Shown here: positions 1-9,574 of the stretch, one piece after another
Position numbering within the stretch: the first letter of the stretch is position 1
Layout: every line of letters starts with the position of its first letter
DNA from: Burkholderiaceae bacterium
GTDB lineage: Bacteria > Pseudomonadota > Gammaproteobacteria > Burkholderiales > Burkholderiaceae_E
Length of the DNA stretch: 58,017 nucleotides
Direction of reading: 5' to 3'
Assembly: GCA_024637395.1 (NCBI GenBank)
Contig: JAGXFG010000099.1
Coordinates: 1-58,017 of the forward strand
Made by a program: the position numbers and the translations under genes
The notes under the pieces: model-generated
What the model saw: the letters and a program-made list of their open reading frames with translations, nothing else
The model's database searches: none
Told to the model about the DNA's origin: nothing

Positions 1-487
1 ACCGCAACATGTTCTCGGTGGTCGACACCACCACCGGGATCACGATCAGCGCCAGTGCGAAGACGCCCGACAGGCCCGAGAACTTGCCGATGTTGGCGAC
101 GTAGATCGCGTAGATGAACAGGCCGATCACGATCGACGGCGCCGACAGCAGGATGTCGTTGATGAAGCGGGTCACGCTGCCCAGCCAGGTGTGCCGCCCG
201 TATTCGGCGAGATAGACGCCGGTCAGGATGCCGATCGGCGTCCCCAGCACCGTTGCCAGCGACACCATCAGCGCGCTGCCGGCAATGGCGTTGAGCAGGC
301 CGCCGGGATCCTCTGAACCGGGCGGCGGGGTCATCTTGGTGAACAGGTCGAGCGAGAAGCCGGCGACGCCCAGCTGCAGCGTGGTCAGCAGTATCCAGGC
401 CAGCCAGAACAGGCCGAAGCTCATCGCGGCCAGGGACATGGTCAGGGCGATCTTGTTGACGATCTTGCGCCGCGTCAGCAGTTTCAT
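1..487 (-). CDS. pstA: Phosphate ABC transporter permease PstA (partial, 3' end outside window)
   Basis: Inner-membrane permease that pairs with PstC to move phosphate delivered by PstS. The visible N-terminal part (about 162 residues) begins [14 protein letters not shown] and continues with a membrane segment and the permease stretch containing [12 protein letters not shown] and [12 protein letters not shown], typical of PstA. The gene runs off the left edge, so its C-terminus, and probably pstB after it, are not seen. It starts 7 bases after the pstC stop, consistent with co-transcription from the pstS promoter. The ATG at 487 is the only sensible start. The family assignment is secure; only the length is unknown. 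Confidence 0.95.
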   Translation of the reverse strand, partial: MKLLTRRKIVNKIALTMSLAAMSFGLFWLAWILLTTLQLGVAGFSLDLFTKMTPPPGSEDPGGLLNAIAGSALMVSLATVLGTPIGILTGVYLAEYGRHTWLGSVTRFINDILLSAPSIVIGLFIYAIYVANIGKFSGLSGVFALALIVIPVVVSTTENMLR

Positions 488-494
488 CGTCGCC

Positions 495-1481
495 TCAGGT
501 CTTGGTGCCTTCCTGCTTCAACAGGCGCAGCAGGAGCAGTTTGGAGAACACCAGCACGGTCAGCGTGATCAGAAACAGGATCAGGCCCAGTTCGATCAGC
601 GACGACGTATAGATTCCCGGGGTCGCCTCGCCAAACTCGTTGGCCAGCGTCGAGGTGATGCTGTTGCCTGGCTCATAGAGCGAAATGCTGTTGAGGAAGT
701 TGGTATTGCCGATGACAAAGGTCACCGCCATGGTCTCGCCGAGGGCGCGGCCGAGGCCGAGCATGACGCCGCCGATGACACCGACCCTGGTATAGGGCAG
801 CACCACGTTCCAGATCACTTCCCAGGTCGTGCTGCCCAGACCGTAGGCCGATTCCTTGAGCATCGCCGGCGTCACGTCGAACACGTCGCGCATGACCGAG
901 GCAATGAAGGGAATGATCATGATCGCGAGGATGATGCCGGCGGTGAGCAGCCCGATTCCCAGCGGCGCCCCTTGAAACAGCGCACCGAAAAGCGGCAGAC
1001 GGCCCAGCGTCTCGGTGAGCAGCGGCTGGACATATTGGCCGAAGAACGGGGCGAACACCATCAGGCCCCACATCCCGTAGACGATCGACGGCACCGCCGC
1101 CAGCAACTCGATCGCGATCCCGAGCGGCCGGCGCAGCCACGCTGGCGAGAGTTCGGTCAGGAACAACGCGATGCCGAAGCTCACCGGCACCGCGATGCAA
1201 AGCGCGATCAGCGAAGTCACCAGCGTGCCGTAGATCGGGATCAGCGCGCCGAACCGTTCCTGCGGCGGATTCCATTCCTGGCTCCAGATGAAGCCCAGCC
1301 CGAAACTCTGGATCGACTCCCACGAATCGATGACCAGCGTAACGATGATCCCGGCAAGCAGAAACAGCGTCAATGCGGCGAACCCGCGGGTCAGGTTCAG
1401 GAACAGCCAGTCGCCCAGCTTCTTGCCGCTGGCCGGGCGGCGTGGAGAGCCGCTGGCAATCGGATGGGGCGTTGCGCTCAT
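495..1481 (-). CDS. pstC: Phosphate ABC transporter permease PstC
   Basis: The second inner-membrane permease of the high-affinity phosphate importer. The protein has 328 residues, the usual length. It has a cytoplasmic N-terminal tail of about 25 residues, then a first membrane helix ([18 protein letters not shown]), a periplasmic loop with [18 protein letters not shown], and the permease core with [16 protein letters not shown] and [12 protein letters not shown], the coupling-loop motif that contacts PstB. It follows pstS after 73 bases that contain a strong stem-loop and precedes pstA by 7 bases. Regulation is expected through the PhoB site ahead of pstS. Confidence 0.97.
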   Translation of the reverse strand: MSATPHPIASGSPRRPASGKKLGDWLFLNLTRGFAALTLFLLAGIIVTLVIDSWESIQSFGLGFIWSQEWNPPQERFGALIPIYGTLVTSLIALCIAVPVSFGIALFLTELSPAWLRRPLGIAIELLAAVPSIVYGMWGLMVFAPFFGQYVQPLLTETLGRLPLFGALFQGAPLGIGLLTAGIILAIMIIPFIASVMRDVFDVTPAMLKESAYGLGSTTWEVIWNVVLPYTRVGVIGGVMLGLGRALGETMAVTFVIGNTNFLNSISLYEPGNSITSTLANEFGEATPGIYTSSLIELGLILFLITLTVLVFSKLLLLRLLKQEGTKT

Positions 1482-1512
1482 CGCCGAATCGGCCCTCGAC
1501 TGGACGCACGAA

Positions 1513-1540
1513 ATCCGCGCCGCTGGCGAGCGGCGCGGAT
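1513..1540 (-). other. pstS-pstC intergenic stem-loop
   Basis: A perfect 12-bp inverted repeat (1513-1524 with 1529-1540) closes a GGCG tetraloop between the pstS stop and the pstC start. There is no real T-run, so it looks more like an mRNA-stabilising or partial attenuation structure than a full terminator. Such a structure would let the abundant binding protein be made in excess over the permeases. The role is inferred from position. Confidence 0.6.
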
Positions 1541-1554
1541 GGCGGGGAATCGCC

Positions 1555-2595
1555 CTACTTGTAGGCGACCGGCTTTCCGGCAGTGTCCTTGATCTGGTTC
1601 CACGAGTTATGGATCAGTTTGATTAGGGTATCGGGCAGCGCGACATAGTCGAGATCACCGGCCATCTCGTCCCCGTTCTGGTAGGCCCAGTCGAAGAACT
1701 TGAGCACCTCGGAGGCGTTGGCCGGATTGTCCTGCACCTTGTGCATCAGGATGAAGGTGGCACCGGTGATCGGCCAGGCGTCCTTGCCCGGCTGGTCGGT
1801 CAGGATCTCGTAGAACGCCGACTTGCTCCAGTCGGCGCCCGCCGCGGCCGCCTTGAAGCTGGCATCTTCGGGCGCAACGAAATTGCCCGCTGCGTTCTTG
1901 AGCATCACGTAGGTCATCTTGTTCTGTTTGGCGTAGGCGTATTCGACGTAGCCGATGGCGCCTGGCAGACGCTGCACGAAGGCCGAGACGCCCTCGTTAC
2001 CCTTGCCGCCGAGGCCGGTGCGCCACTGGAGCGCCGTACCCTCGCCCACCTTCTGCTTCCACTCGGGGCTGGCCTTGGACAGGTAGTTGCTGAAAATGAA
2101 CGTGGTGCCCGAGCCATCGGCACGGCGGACGACGCCAATGGCGCGGCTGGGCAACTTGACGCCGGGATTGAGATCGGCAATGGCCTTGTCGTCCCACTTC
2201 TTGATCTTGCCCAGGTAGATCTCGGCCAGCAGCGCTCCCGTCAGCTTGAGCTCGCCGGGCTTGATGCCGGGCAGGTTGACCACCGGCACGACGCCGCCGA
2301 CCACGGTCGGAAACTGCATCAGGCCGTCCTTGTCGAGGACTTCGGGCTTGAGCGGCATGTCGGAGGCGCCGAAATCGACCGTCTTGGCGGTGATCTGCTT
2401 GATCCCGCCGCCCGAGCCGATCGACTGGTAGTTGATCTTGTTGCCGGTCGCCTTGCGGTAGGCATCGGCCCACTTCGCGTAGATCGGCGCCGGGAACGAG
2501 GCGCCGGCCCCGGTCAGATCGGCGGCGGCGGCGGTTTGGGACAGCATGGCGGTCGCAATCACTGGCGCGGCAACCAATTTCAACAATTTCAGCAT
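1555..2595 (-). CDS. pstS: Periplasmic phosphate-binding protein PstS
   Basis: Binds phosphate in the periplasm and hands it to PstCA. The mature protein starts after a signal peptide ([18 protein letters not shown], cleavage near TAAAADL) and shows the family hallmarks [26 protein letters not shown] and FGASDMPL near the N-terminus, then [11 protein letters not shown], which supplies phosphate ligands. The ATG at 2595 is chosen over the upstream TTG at 2610 because GGGGAGAAG lies at ideal spacing before it and the signal peptide then has normal form. A PhoB-box-like site lies about 65 bases upstream. It is the first gene of the pstSCA part of the locus. Confidence 0.97.
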   Translation of the reverse strand: MLKLLKLVAAPVIATAMLSQTAAAADLTGAGASFPAPIYAKWADAYRKATGNKINYQSIGSGGGIKQITAKTVDFGASDMPLKPEVLDKDGLMQFPTVVGGVVPVVNLPGIKPGELKLTGALLAEIYLGKIKKWDDKAIADLNPGVKLPSRAIGVVRRADGSGTTFIFSNYLSKASPEWKQKVGEGTALQWRTGLGGKGNEGVSAFVQRLPGAIGYVEYAYAKQNKMTYVMLKNAAGNFVAPEDASFKAAAAGADWSKSAFYEILTDQPGKDAWPITGATFILMHKVQDNPANASEVLKFFDWAYQNGDEMAGDLDYVALPDTLIKLIHNSWNQIKDTAGKPVAYK

Positions 2596-2659
2596 CGAAC
2601 TTCTCCCCAATCGGTCACACTAGTTATCAATATCTGCAGGGGAACTTTATCAACGCCAT

Positions 2660-2677
2660 GTTACAAATTTGTGACGC
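2660..2677 (-). promoter_or_regulatory. Putative Pho box upstream of pstS
   Basis: On the minus strand the sequence GCGTCACAAATTTGTAAC matches the E. coli-type Pho box consensus (two CTGTCAT-like heptamers separated by an A/T-rich tetramer) at about 13 of 18 positions. About 10 bases further on lies GATAAA, a possible -10 element, the spacing expected for a PhoB-activated promoter where the box replaces the -35. It sits between phoR and pstS. This is a prediction by eye. Confidence 0.6.
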
Positions 2678-2724
2678 CCGGCGACGGCGCCAAACCAGGC
2701 GAGTCAGACCGGCGATGGCGCCGT

Positions 2725-4007
2725 TTACTCATCACTTGGCGGCAGAATTCGTGACGCCGGCAGGCGCAGTGAAAACGAGCTGCCATCGCCGGGCGCGCTG
2801 ACGATGTGCAGCCCTGCGCCATGGCGCGAGGCGATGCGCTTGACGATCGCCAACCCCAGTCCGGTGCCGCCGGTCGAGCGTGAGCGCCCCCGATCGACGC
2901 GGTAGAAGCGTTCGGAGAGCCGCGGCAGGTGATCGGCATCGATCCCGATGCCGGTGTCGCGCACCGTGATCCAGCCCTCGCCGTCGCGCACCCGCCAGGA
3001 CAGTTCGATCGCGCCGCCGTCGGGGGTATAGCGCACCGCGTTGGTAAGCAGGTTGCGGATCGCGCTCTCGAGTTCGCCGGCGTCGCCGCGCACCTGGTAT
3101 GCGTCATTGATCGTCATCGAGATGCGGTGCCGCCCGCCCGAAAATGCCGTGGCCTCATCGATCATCGCGGCGAACAGTTCGCGCAGGTCGATGACCTGGT
3201 CGCGCGGCTGATCGAGGTCGGCCTCGAGTGTCGCCAGGGTCAACAGATCGTCGATGATGCGTTGCATGCTGCGGCTGCTGCGCAGGATCGACTCGAGGTG
3301 TTCGCGCCGGGTCGCCTCGTCCAGTTCCAATTCCAGCAGTGTCTCGGCAAAGCCGCAGACGATCGTCACCGGCGTGCGCAATTCGTGCGAGACGTTGGCG
3401 ACGAAGTCGCTGCGCATTGCGTCGATCTTGGTCTGGTCGGTGACGTCGCGGGTGATCATCAGTTTGCCGTCGCCGCTGGGGAAGATGCGAATCCGATAGA
3501 TTCGTCCGGGATGGGTGGCGAGCGAGATCTGGAGCGGGTTGTCGAATTTCCCGGCGTCCAGGAAAGACACGAAATCAGGCTGTCGAATGAAGTGGTGAAT
3601 GGGGCGACTGGTGCCGAAAATACCGTGGAGTTCCTGCGCCGAGCGGTTGCTCCAGAGGACGTGGTCGAAGCGATCGAGTGCGATCAGCGCGTCCGGCAGC
3701 CGGTCGACCGCCGCGTGCACCCCCTCGAGTTCGGCCTCGAGCGCTTCGCTGGCGTCGGCGCGCTCGCGCAGATAGCGCGAGATCCGCTCGAAGGCCAGGC
3801 CCCACGAACCCGTGCCGATCGGAACCCGGCGCTTGTCGGGCAGCACCGCCCACTCGTTGAGCTGCCAGAGAAAGTAACCATTGAAGGCCACGGCGCCGCC
3901 CAGGACCAGTGCTGACCAGACCAGCCCGATGGTTGGCGAGATAAAGTAAGCGAGCAGCGCCGCCACTAACAGCGCCGCCCCAAGCCAGAGCAGTTGACGA
4001 ATCCAGA

Positions 4008-4011
<4 letters not shown>
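2725..4011 (-). CDS. phoR: Phosphate regulon sensor histidine kinase PhoR
   Basis: Membrane-bound kinase/phosphatase that controls PhoB according to phosphate supply. The 428-residue protein has two N-terminal membrane helices (about residues 7-48), a PAS-like linker (about 95-195, with LPDALIALDRFDHVLWSN), the H-box FVANVSHELRTP with phospho-acceptor His209, the N-box NLLTNAVRY, and the G-boxes DTGIGI and GGTGLGLAIV. There is no large periplasmic domain, as usual for PhoR, which reads Pst activity through PhoU. It overlaps the 3' end of phoB by four bases (ATGA), so translation is probably coupled. Confidence 0.96.
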
Positions 4012-4694
<683 letters not shown>

Positions 4695-4718
4695 TTCAGC
4701 ACGCCCCGCCGCCCGGAA

Positions 4719-5405
4719 TCACGATTCCTCCTGGGCCGAAGCGTGGCGCCGATCGATGCCCTCGACGACATTGACCACATACTCGGCGATGTTTTCGGCG
4801 TGGTCGCCAATTCTCTCGAGCGACTGGACGACGAAGATCAGTTCCTGCGCAGCCGGAATCGAAGCGGGGTTCTGGGCCATGGCCTCGAGCAGTTCGCGGA
4901 TCAGCGACGAGCGCAACGCGTCGACCGTGCGATCGCGTGCCCGCAACAGCGTCAGGACCGAGGCGTCATGGCGCACGAAAGCGTCAAGCGCCTGCTGGAG
5001 CATTTCGCGCACCGTCGCCCCCATCGTCACCACCCGGTCGAGCGGGAAGCCGGCACACCCGGGGTACTCCTGGAGGTCGCGCGCGTTGTAGGCGATCTTC
5101 TTGGCCTCGTCGCCAACCCGCTCCAGATCGTTGATGGTGTGCATCGCCGCAACCACCTCGCGCAGGTCGATGGCGATAGGCTGGCGCCGGGCAATGATCT
5201 GGTTGCACAGGCCGTCGTTCTGGACGTGCATCCGGTTGACCGCGCGCTCCTCGGTCGCAATTTGCGCCATCAGTTGTGCATCGCCCGTGCGCAGCACTTC
5301 CACGGCCCGGTAGACCTGCTGTTCGACCAGGCCGCCCATGGTCATGACGGCGCTGCGCATCACCGACATATCGGTGTCGAAGGCCTTCATCGTGTGCTCG
5401 TGCAT
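4719..5405 (-). CDS. phoU: Phosphate transport regulator PhoU
   Basis: Peripheral cytoplasmic protein that links the Pst transporter to PhoR and represses the Pho response when phosphate is plentiful. The 228-residue sequence shows two PhoU three-helix repeats, each with a metal-binding E/DxxxD-type signature (INDLERVGDEAKKIAYN in the first half and SLERIGDHAENIAEYV in the second). Here phoU leads the cluster phoU-phoB-phoR-pstSCA, whereas in E. coli it is the last gene of pstSCAB-phoU. A second Pho-box-like site lies upstream at 5531-5548, so phoU-phoB-phoR probably has its own phosphate-responsive promoter. Confidence 0.96.
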   Translation of the reverse strand: MHEHTMKAFDTDMSVMRSAVMTMGGLVEQQVYRAVEVLRTGDAQLMAQIATEERAVNRMHVQNDGLCNQIIARRQPIAIDLREVVAAMHTINDLERVGDEAKKIAYNARDLQEYPGCAGFPLDRVVTMGATVREMLQQALDAFVRHDASVLTLLRARDRTVDALRSSLIRELLEAMAQNPASIPAAQELIFVVQSLERIGDHAENIAEYVVNVVEGIDRRHASAQEES

Positions 5406-5530
5406 CGTGCCCCCGTATCGCTCAGCCGAAGCGGTCGTTATTGTAAACCGCGCTAACCCGGTCGCTGGAGTCGGGAACGGTCTGCCCGGTCTCGCCGAAC
5501 CGCTCCCGGAACCTATGATGCCGGGTCAAT

Positions 5531-5548
5531 GTAACAATTCGATGACAT
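5531..5548 (-). promoter_or_regulatory. Putative Pho box upstream of phoU
   Basis: Minus-strand sequence ATGTCATCGAATTGTTAC matches the Pho box pattern at about 13 of 18 positions, including a full TGTCAT half-site. It begins directly after the stop codon of the upstream oxidoreductase gene, leaving 125 bases to the phoU start. A weak -10-like CATAGG follows at about the right distance. Prediction by eye. Confidence 0.55.
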
Positions 5549-6205
5549 TCAGGATTCGCCTGCGGCGGCTCCCTCGATTGCTTCGAGCAGGGCCGCAGCG
5601 CCAACCGCGCCGCTGAGCGCCGAGCGGCCACCGAAAATGAAGAACGGCACCCCATTGACCCCGGCTTCGCGCGCCTGCAGGTCAGCCGCGCGCACCTGCT
5701 CGAGCAGTTGCTCGTCGGCGAGGACTTCACGCGCGCTTGCCGACTCGAGCCCGGCACTGACCGCGATCGCTTCGAGAACCGCGTCATCGGTCAGGTCGGC
5801 ACCGTTTACGAAGTAGGCCTTGAACAGTTCCTCGGCAAGCTCTTCCTGCAATCCGGCGGCATGGGCGGCCGCGAGCAGCGCGTGGGCGCGCAGGGTATTT
5901 GGCTGGCGCCTGATCGCATCCATCTCGAGCTTCAGGCCGACCTGTTCCGCCGCGGCCTTGACGCGCGCGTAGATCGAGCCGCCGTCGGCGTGACCAAACT
6001 TGCTGGCCAGATATTCGCTACGCTCGACGCCATCGGCCGGCAGCGCCGGATTCAACTGGAACGGGTGCCACCGCACCTGCGGGTCGGGTTCACCGGGATG
6101 GCGCTCGCGCCAGTTCACCAGTGCCTCCTCGAGCTGGCGCTTGCCGACGTAGCACCAGGGACAGACCACGTCGGATACCACATCGATCTGCAGCGCTGCT
6201 GTCAT
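5549..6205 (-). CDS. FrnE-like DsbA-family thiol oxidoreductase
   Basis: Thioredoxin-fold protein of the DsbA/2-hydroxychromene-2-carboxylate isomerase superfamily. The 218 residues contain the redox pair in VVCPWCYVGKRQLE near the N-terminus, the helical insert typical of the group, and the cis-proline loop NGVPFFIFGG near residue 185. No signal peptide is present, so it should act in the cytoplasm. These features match FrnE, a cytoplasmic disulfide isomerase studied in Deinococcus, but the substrate here is unknown. It overlaps the CDF transporter gene by four bases, suggesting they are translated together. Confidence 0.88.
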   Translation of the reverse strand: MTAALQIDVVSDVVCPWCYVGKRQLEEALVNWRERHPGEPDPQVRWHPFQLNPALPADGVERSEYLASKFGHADGGSIYARVKAAAEQVGLKLEMDAIRRQPNTLRAHALLAAAHAAGLQEELAEELFKAYFVNGADLTDDAVLEAIAVSAGLESASAREVLADEQLLEQVRAADLQAREAGVNGVPFFIFGGRSALSGAVGAAALLEAIEGAAAGES

Positions 6206-7140
6206 TGAGATTCTCCCAGGACGTTCACCGGCACGTGTTCGCCAAGTCCACTCGGGCAGGCGCCGCTGCCGGCTTCAAGCTGCACCGTCACATGTCCGAC
6301 GCCGAAGCGCCGGCGCAGCTCTTCGGAGATTCTGCGCAGCAACTCTTCCCGGGCCAGCTCCGGTGCGACGTTGAGGTGCACCGTCATCGCCACTTCGGAA
6401 GTGCCCAGTGACCAGACATGAAGGTCGTGCACTCCTGAAACGCCGGGCAACCCCGTCAGATACTTGCGGACCTCGGCGAGCCTGACGCTCTCCGGCACAC
6501 CGTCGAGCGACAGATGCAGCGACTGGCGCAACAGGCTCCACGTCCCGGCCAGGATAACCACCCCGATCGCGAGGCTGATAACCGGATCGATCCATAGCCA
6601 ACCTTGCCACAGATAGAGCGCGCCAGCCACCATGACCCCGAGCGAAACCAGGGCGTCGGCGGCCATATGCAAAAAGGCGCCCCTGATGTTGAGATCTTCG
6701 CCGCGGCCGCGCAGGAACAGCAACGCCGTCGCGGTATTGATTACAACTCCGGCACCGGCCACCCAGATCACCGTCGCCCCCGCGATCGGTGTCGGGGTGA
6801 CGAGGCGGTCGATGGCGCCCCAGGTCAGTCCCCCGACTGCCAGCAGCAGCAGCACCGCGTTGGCCAGCGCCGCGAGGATCGAGCCCCGCTGTAAACCGTA
6901 GGTATGGGAATCGCTCGGCGGACGGCGGGCGACCAGGAACCCGGCCCAGGCCACCACCAGCCCCAGGACGTCGCTCAGGTTGTGACCGGCATCGGCCAGC
7001 AGCGCCAGTGAATCAGCCTGCAGGCCGTAGAACACCTCGAGCGCGACGAAGGCGGTATTGAGCGCGACCCCGATCGCGAACGCCCGCCCGCGGTCGTTGG
7101 CGCCGGTGGTTGGAGTGGCGGGGGCAGTGCTGTTCGTCAT
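6202..7140 (-). CDS. Cation diffusion facilitator (CzcD/ZitB-type) metal exporter
   Basis: Proton-coupled exporter of divalent metals, probably zinc, in the inner membrane. The 312-residue protein (from the ATG at 7140) has six membrane segments, the metal-site motifs DAGHNLSDV in helix 2 and HMAADALVSL in helix 5, and a cytoplasmic C-terminal domain with VHDLHVWSLG. The upstream TTG at 7158 is rejected because ATG fits the family N-terminus. The start codon lies directly against a 7-bp stem-loop (7141-7167), so translation may depend on opening that structure. It overlaps the FrnE-like gene by four bases, an odd pairing of metal export with thiol redox chemistry. Confidence 0.92.
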   Translation of the reverse strand: MTNSTAPATPTTGANDRGRAFAIGVALNTAFVALEVFYGLQADSLALLADAGHNLSDVLGLVVAWAGFLVARRPPSDSHTYGLQRGSILAALANAVLLLLAVGGLTWGAIDRLVTPTPIAGATVIWVAGAGVVINTATALLFLRGRGEDLNIRGAFLHMAADALVSLGVMVAGALYLWQGWLWIDPVISLAIGVVILAGTWSLLRQSLHLSLDGVPESVRLAEVRKYLTGLPGVSGVHDLHVWSLGTSEVAMTVHLNVAPELAREELLRRISEELRRRFGVGHVTVQLEAGSGACPSGLGEHVPVNVLGESQ

Positions 7141-7167
7141 GCCCCCGAGGTTACACAAATCGGGGGC
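7141..7167 (-). promoter_or_regulatory. Stem-loop abutting the CDF exporter start codon
   Basis: On the minus strand GCCCCCG (7167-7161) pairs with CGGGGGC (7147-7141), enclosing a 13-base loop. The 3' arm ends at the base before the ATG, so any ribosome-binding sequence is inside the hairpin. It may be a translational control element or simply the foot of a terminator following tupA. Confidence 0.4.
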
Positions 7168-7173
7168 GTCGCG

Positions 7174-7207
7174 CCCCGGGTCATCCCCGGGTCAGCCCCC
7201 GGGTCAG
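7174..7207. repeat. Three tandem CCCCGGGTCA copies
   Basis: Three 11-12 base direct copies of CCCCGGGTCA(T/G) stand between the CDF gene and tupA, and the last copy runs into the tupA stop codon. They could be slippage products; no function is apparent. Confidence 0.6.
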
Positions 7208-8070
7208 TTATGTGCCGGGAAGAACAACTGCTGTCCGTCGATCCGGAAATTGGCGATCGCCGCCTGCCCGGCCAGCCCGACCAGCCAATCGATGAAGCGC
7301 TGGCCCGCTACGGCGCGCACGTGCGGGTAACGCTGCGGATTGACCAGCATCACGCCGTAGCGGTTGAGCAGCCGTGAGTCACCCTCGACCACGATCTCGA
7401 GTTCACCGCGGTTGTGAAATGCGATCCAGGTCCCGCGGTCGGAGAGCGTATAGGCGTTGCGGCCCGAGGCGAGATTCAGCGTCGGTCCCATGCCGGAGCC
7501 GGTTTCCAGATACCACTTGCCGCTGTGCCCACCAGCGTCGATGCCCGCCAGCGACCAGATCGCGAGTTCGGCCATGTGAGTGCCGCTGCGATCACCGCGC
7601 GACGCGAATGGCGAATCGGTCGCCGCGATGCGCTTGAAGGCCGCCGCGATGTCGTGCCCGCCCTTGATCCCGGCCGGGTCCGACTTTGGACCAAGCAGGA
7701 CGAAGTCGTTGCTCATCACGTCGTAGCGGCGATGCGCCCAGCCCTCCGAGACGAATTTGTCCTCCGCCTTGCGGGCATGGACGAGCACCACGTCGGCATC
7801 GCCGCGCCGACCAATGTCGAGCGCCTGGCCGGTCCCGACCGCAACCACCTTGACCTGGATTCCGGTCTCCTTCTGGAAAATCGGCAGCAGATAGCCGAAC
7901 AGGCCCGATTGTTCCGTCGAGGTGGTCGACGCCACCACGATCGAATCTTCGGTGGGCGCTGCGGCACTCGCCGCCGCCGCCGACGCTCCCGCGACCAGGG
8001 CAAGGGCAATGGCGACGGCGACACCAGCGGCATGCTGGAATAGTCGCCTGAAAGGCCTCACGTTTGTCAT
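7204..8070 (-). CDS. tupA: Tungstate ABC transporter substrate-binding protein TupA
   Basis: Periplasmic oxyanion-binding protein for high-affinity tungstate uptake. A long alanine-rich signal peptide (about residues 1-35) is followed by VVASTTSTEQSGLFGYLLP, the TTSTxxSGL signature of TupA, then VGTGQALDIGRRGDADVV, DRSGTHMAEL and GSGMGPTLNLA, all typical of this family and unlike ModA. The 288-residue length fits. It is transcribed away from tupB, with an 84-base shared control region that contains an imperfect palindrome. Tungstate rather than molybdate is inferred from family resemblance. Confidence 0.9.
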   Translation of the reverse strand: MTNVRPFRRLFQHAAGVAVAIALALVAGASAAAASAAAPTEDSIVVASTTSTEQSGLFGYLLPIFQKETGIQVKVVAVGTGQALDIGRRGDADVVLVHARKAEDKFVSEGWAHRRYDVMSNDFVLLGPKSDPAGIKGGHDIAAAFKRIAATDSPFASRGDRSGTHMAELAIWSLAGIDAGGHSGKWYLETGSGMGPTLNLASGRNAYTLSDRGTWIAFHNRGELEIVVEGDSRLLNRYGVMLVNPQRYPHVRAVAGQRFIDWLVGLAGQAAIANFRIDGQQLFFPAHN

Positions 8071-8122
8071 CTGAACCCCACAAAGTTGCCTAACTATGCA
8101 TTTGAGTGCTTATTTTCCGTTT

Positions 8123-8141
8123 GTTACGTAAAATTCGCAAC
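8123..8141. promoter_or_regulatory. Imperfect palindrome in the tupA-tupB divergent region
   Basis: GTTACGTAAAATTCGCAAC has arms matching at 6 of 8 positions around an AAA centre. It is the clearest dyad in the 84-base A/T-rich region between tupA and tupB. It ends about 13 bases before tupB, a place suited to a repressor. The HTH regulator at 9571-10482 is the natural candidate to bind it. Confidence 0.4.
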
Positions 8142-8154
8142 ATTGGGGAAATGA

Positions 8155-8859
8155 ATGGATAACATCACCACTGCCCTCGAACATGCGATCAGGCTGATTT
8201 CGAGCGGCGATCAGGAACTGGCCACGATCACCTGGCTGAGCCTGCGCACTGCCGGCCTATCGACGCTGCTGTCGAGCGCGCTCGGGCTGCCGCTGGGGGC
8301 GGCGCTCGCCATCGCCCGTTTTCCCGGACGTGAAATCCTGGTTGCTGCCTGCAACGCGCTGCTGGGCATGCCCTCGGTGGTGATCGGACTGATCGTCTAT
8401 CTCGCGTTGTCCCGCTCCGGTCCGCTGGGGTTCATGGGATTGCTGTTCACTCCCACGGCGATGGTCATCGCCCAGACCACCCTGATCACGCCGATGGTGA
8501 TCGCGCTCGCGCGCGGGCAACTCGAGCCGGCCTGGCTGAATCTGCGCGACACGCTGCGCTCATTCCGGGTCGGGCCGGCGCGCGCGGTCGCAACACTGCT
8601 GTTCGACTGCCGGTTCATGCTGGCGACGATCGTGCTTGCCGCCTTCGGCAGGGCGATCTCGGAAGTTGGCGCGGTCATGACGGTGGGCGGCAACATCGCT
8701 GGCGCGACCCGCGTGATGACCACCGCAATCGCGCTGGAAACCAGCAAGGGCGAGCTCGCGCTGGCGCTGGGCCTGGGCATCGTGCTGGTCATGCTGGTGC
8801 TGGCGGTGGCGTTTTCCGCCCAGGCGCTGGGTCGCTACGCCGAGAGTCACTATGGCTAG
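8155..8859 (+). CDS. tupB: Tungstate ABC transporter permease TupB
   Basis: Inner-membrane permease of the tungstate importer. The 234-residue protein has several membrane segments and the binding-protein-dependent permease pattern, including LRSFRVGPARAVATLLFDCRF and AFGRAISEVGAVMTVGG, the EAA-like loop that contacts the ATPase. This form is characteristic of TupB/WtpB-like permeases. GGGGAA lies just before the ATG at 8155, with short spacing. Its 3' end overlaps tupC by eight bases, so the two products are probably made in step. Confidence 0.92.
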   Translation: MDNITTALEHAIRLISSGDQELATITWLSLRTAGLSTLLSSALGLPLGAALAIARFPGREILVAACNALLGMPSVVIGLIVYLALSRSGPLGFMGLLFTPTAMVIAQTTLITPMVIALARGQLEPAWLNLRDTLRSFRVGPARAVATLLFDCRFMLATIVLAAFGRAISEVGAVMTVGGNIAGATRVMTTAIALETSKGELALALGLGIVLVMLVLAVAFSAQALGRYAESHYG

Positions 8860-9574
8860 CGCGACGCACGGCGGCGAAGTCGTCTGCACCATGTCGGAAC
8901 TGGCCTTCGACGCCCGCGGAGCGCGCTGGCTGGACGTGCCCTGGCTGCAAATTAGGGGTGGCGAGCGCATCGTGATTCTGGGCGCCAACGGGGCCGGCAA
9001 GAGTCTGCTGCTGCGGCTCAGCCACGGCTTGCTGGAAGCTGCGTCAGGGCGCGTCGAGTGGTCCAGTCCGGAAATGCGGGAAGCCCAGGCGATGGTGTTC
9101 CAGCGCCCGACCTTGCTGCGCCGATCCAGCCTCGCCAACGTAACCTACCCGCTGCACGTCCGTGGCATCTCTCGCCACGAGGCCGCCCAGCGCGCGCGGG
9201 CCGCACTGGCGGCAGTCGGACTGGCCGAGTTCGCGGCGCTGCCCGCCCGCACGCTTTCGATCGGCGAGCAACAACGCGTCGCCTTGGCCCAGGCGATTGC
9301 CCTTGAGCCCCGGCTGCTCTGGCTCGACGAACCGACGGCGAGCCTCGATCCGCCCGCTACCAGGGCCATCGAGGACGGTGTGCGCAAACTCAACTCCCAG
9401 GGGTGCACCATCGTGATGAGCACCCACGACATCGGCCAGGCCCACCGACTGGCAACCAGGGTATTGTTCATGCACCGCGGGAAGATCACTGCCGACCAAC
9501 CCGCTGATGATTTCTTCCGCGCGCCAGCCAATGATATGGCGCGCCGCTTCCTGGCCGGAGAACTGCTCGCATGA
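8852..9574 (+). CDS. tupC: Tungstate ABC transporter ATP-binding protein TupC
   Basis: Cytoplasmic ATPase that powers TupB. The 240 residues contain the Walker A motif GANGAGKSLLLRL, the Q-loop VFQRPTLLRR, the signature LSIGEQQRVALAQAIA, Walker B LLWLDEPTASLD and the H-loop STHDIGQAHR. The ABC signature has SIGEQ in place of the commoner LSGGQ, which is seen in Tup-type ATPases. It overlaps tupB upstream and the HTH regulator gene downstream (ATGA), making one tight tupB-tupC-regulator unit. Confidence 0.93.
   Translation: MASATHGGEVVCTMSELAFDARGARWLDVPWLQIRGGERIVILGANGAGKSLLLRLSHGLLEAASGRVEWSSPEMREAQAMVFQRPTLLRRSSLANVTYPLHVRGISRHEAAQRARAALAAVGLAEFAALPARTLSIGEQQRVALAQAIALEPRLLWLDEPTASLDPPATRAIEDGVRKLNSQGCTIVMSTHDIGQAHRLATRVLFMHRGKITADQPADDFFRAPANDMARRFLAGELLA

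Noticed and set aside
228-1592. Long open frame of 454 codons on the plus strand
   Set aside because: It lies antisense to pstC and pstA, is rich in Arg, Gln, His and Asp repeats typical of GC-rich shadow frames, and resembles no family.
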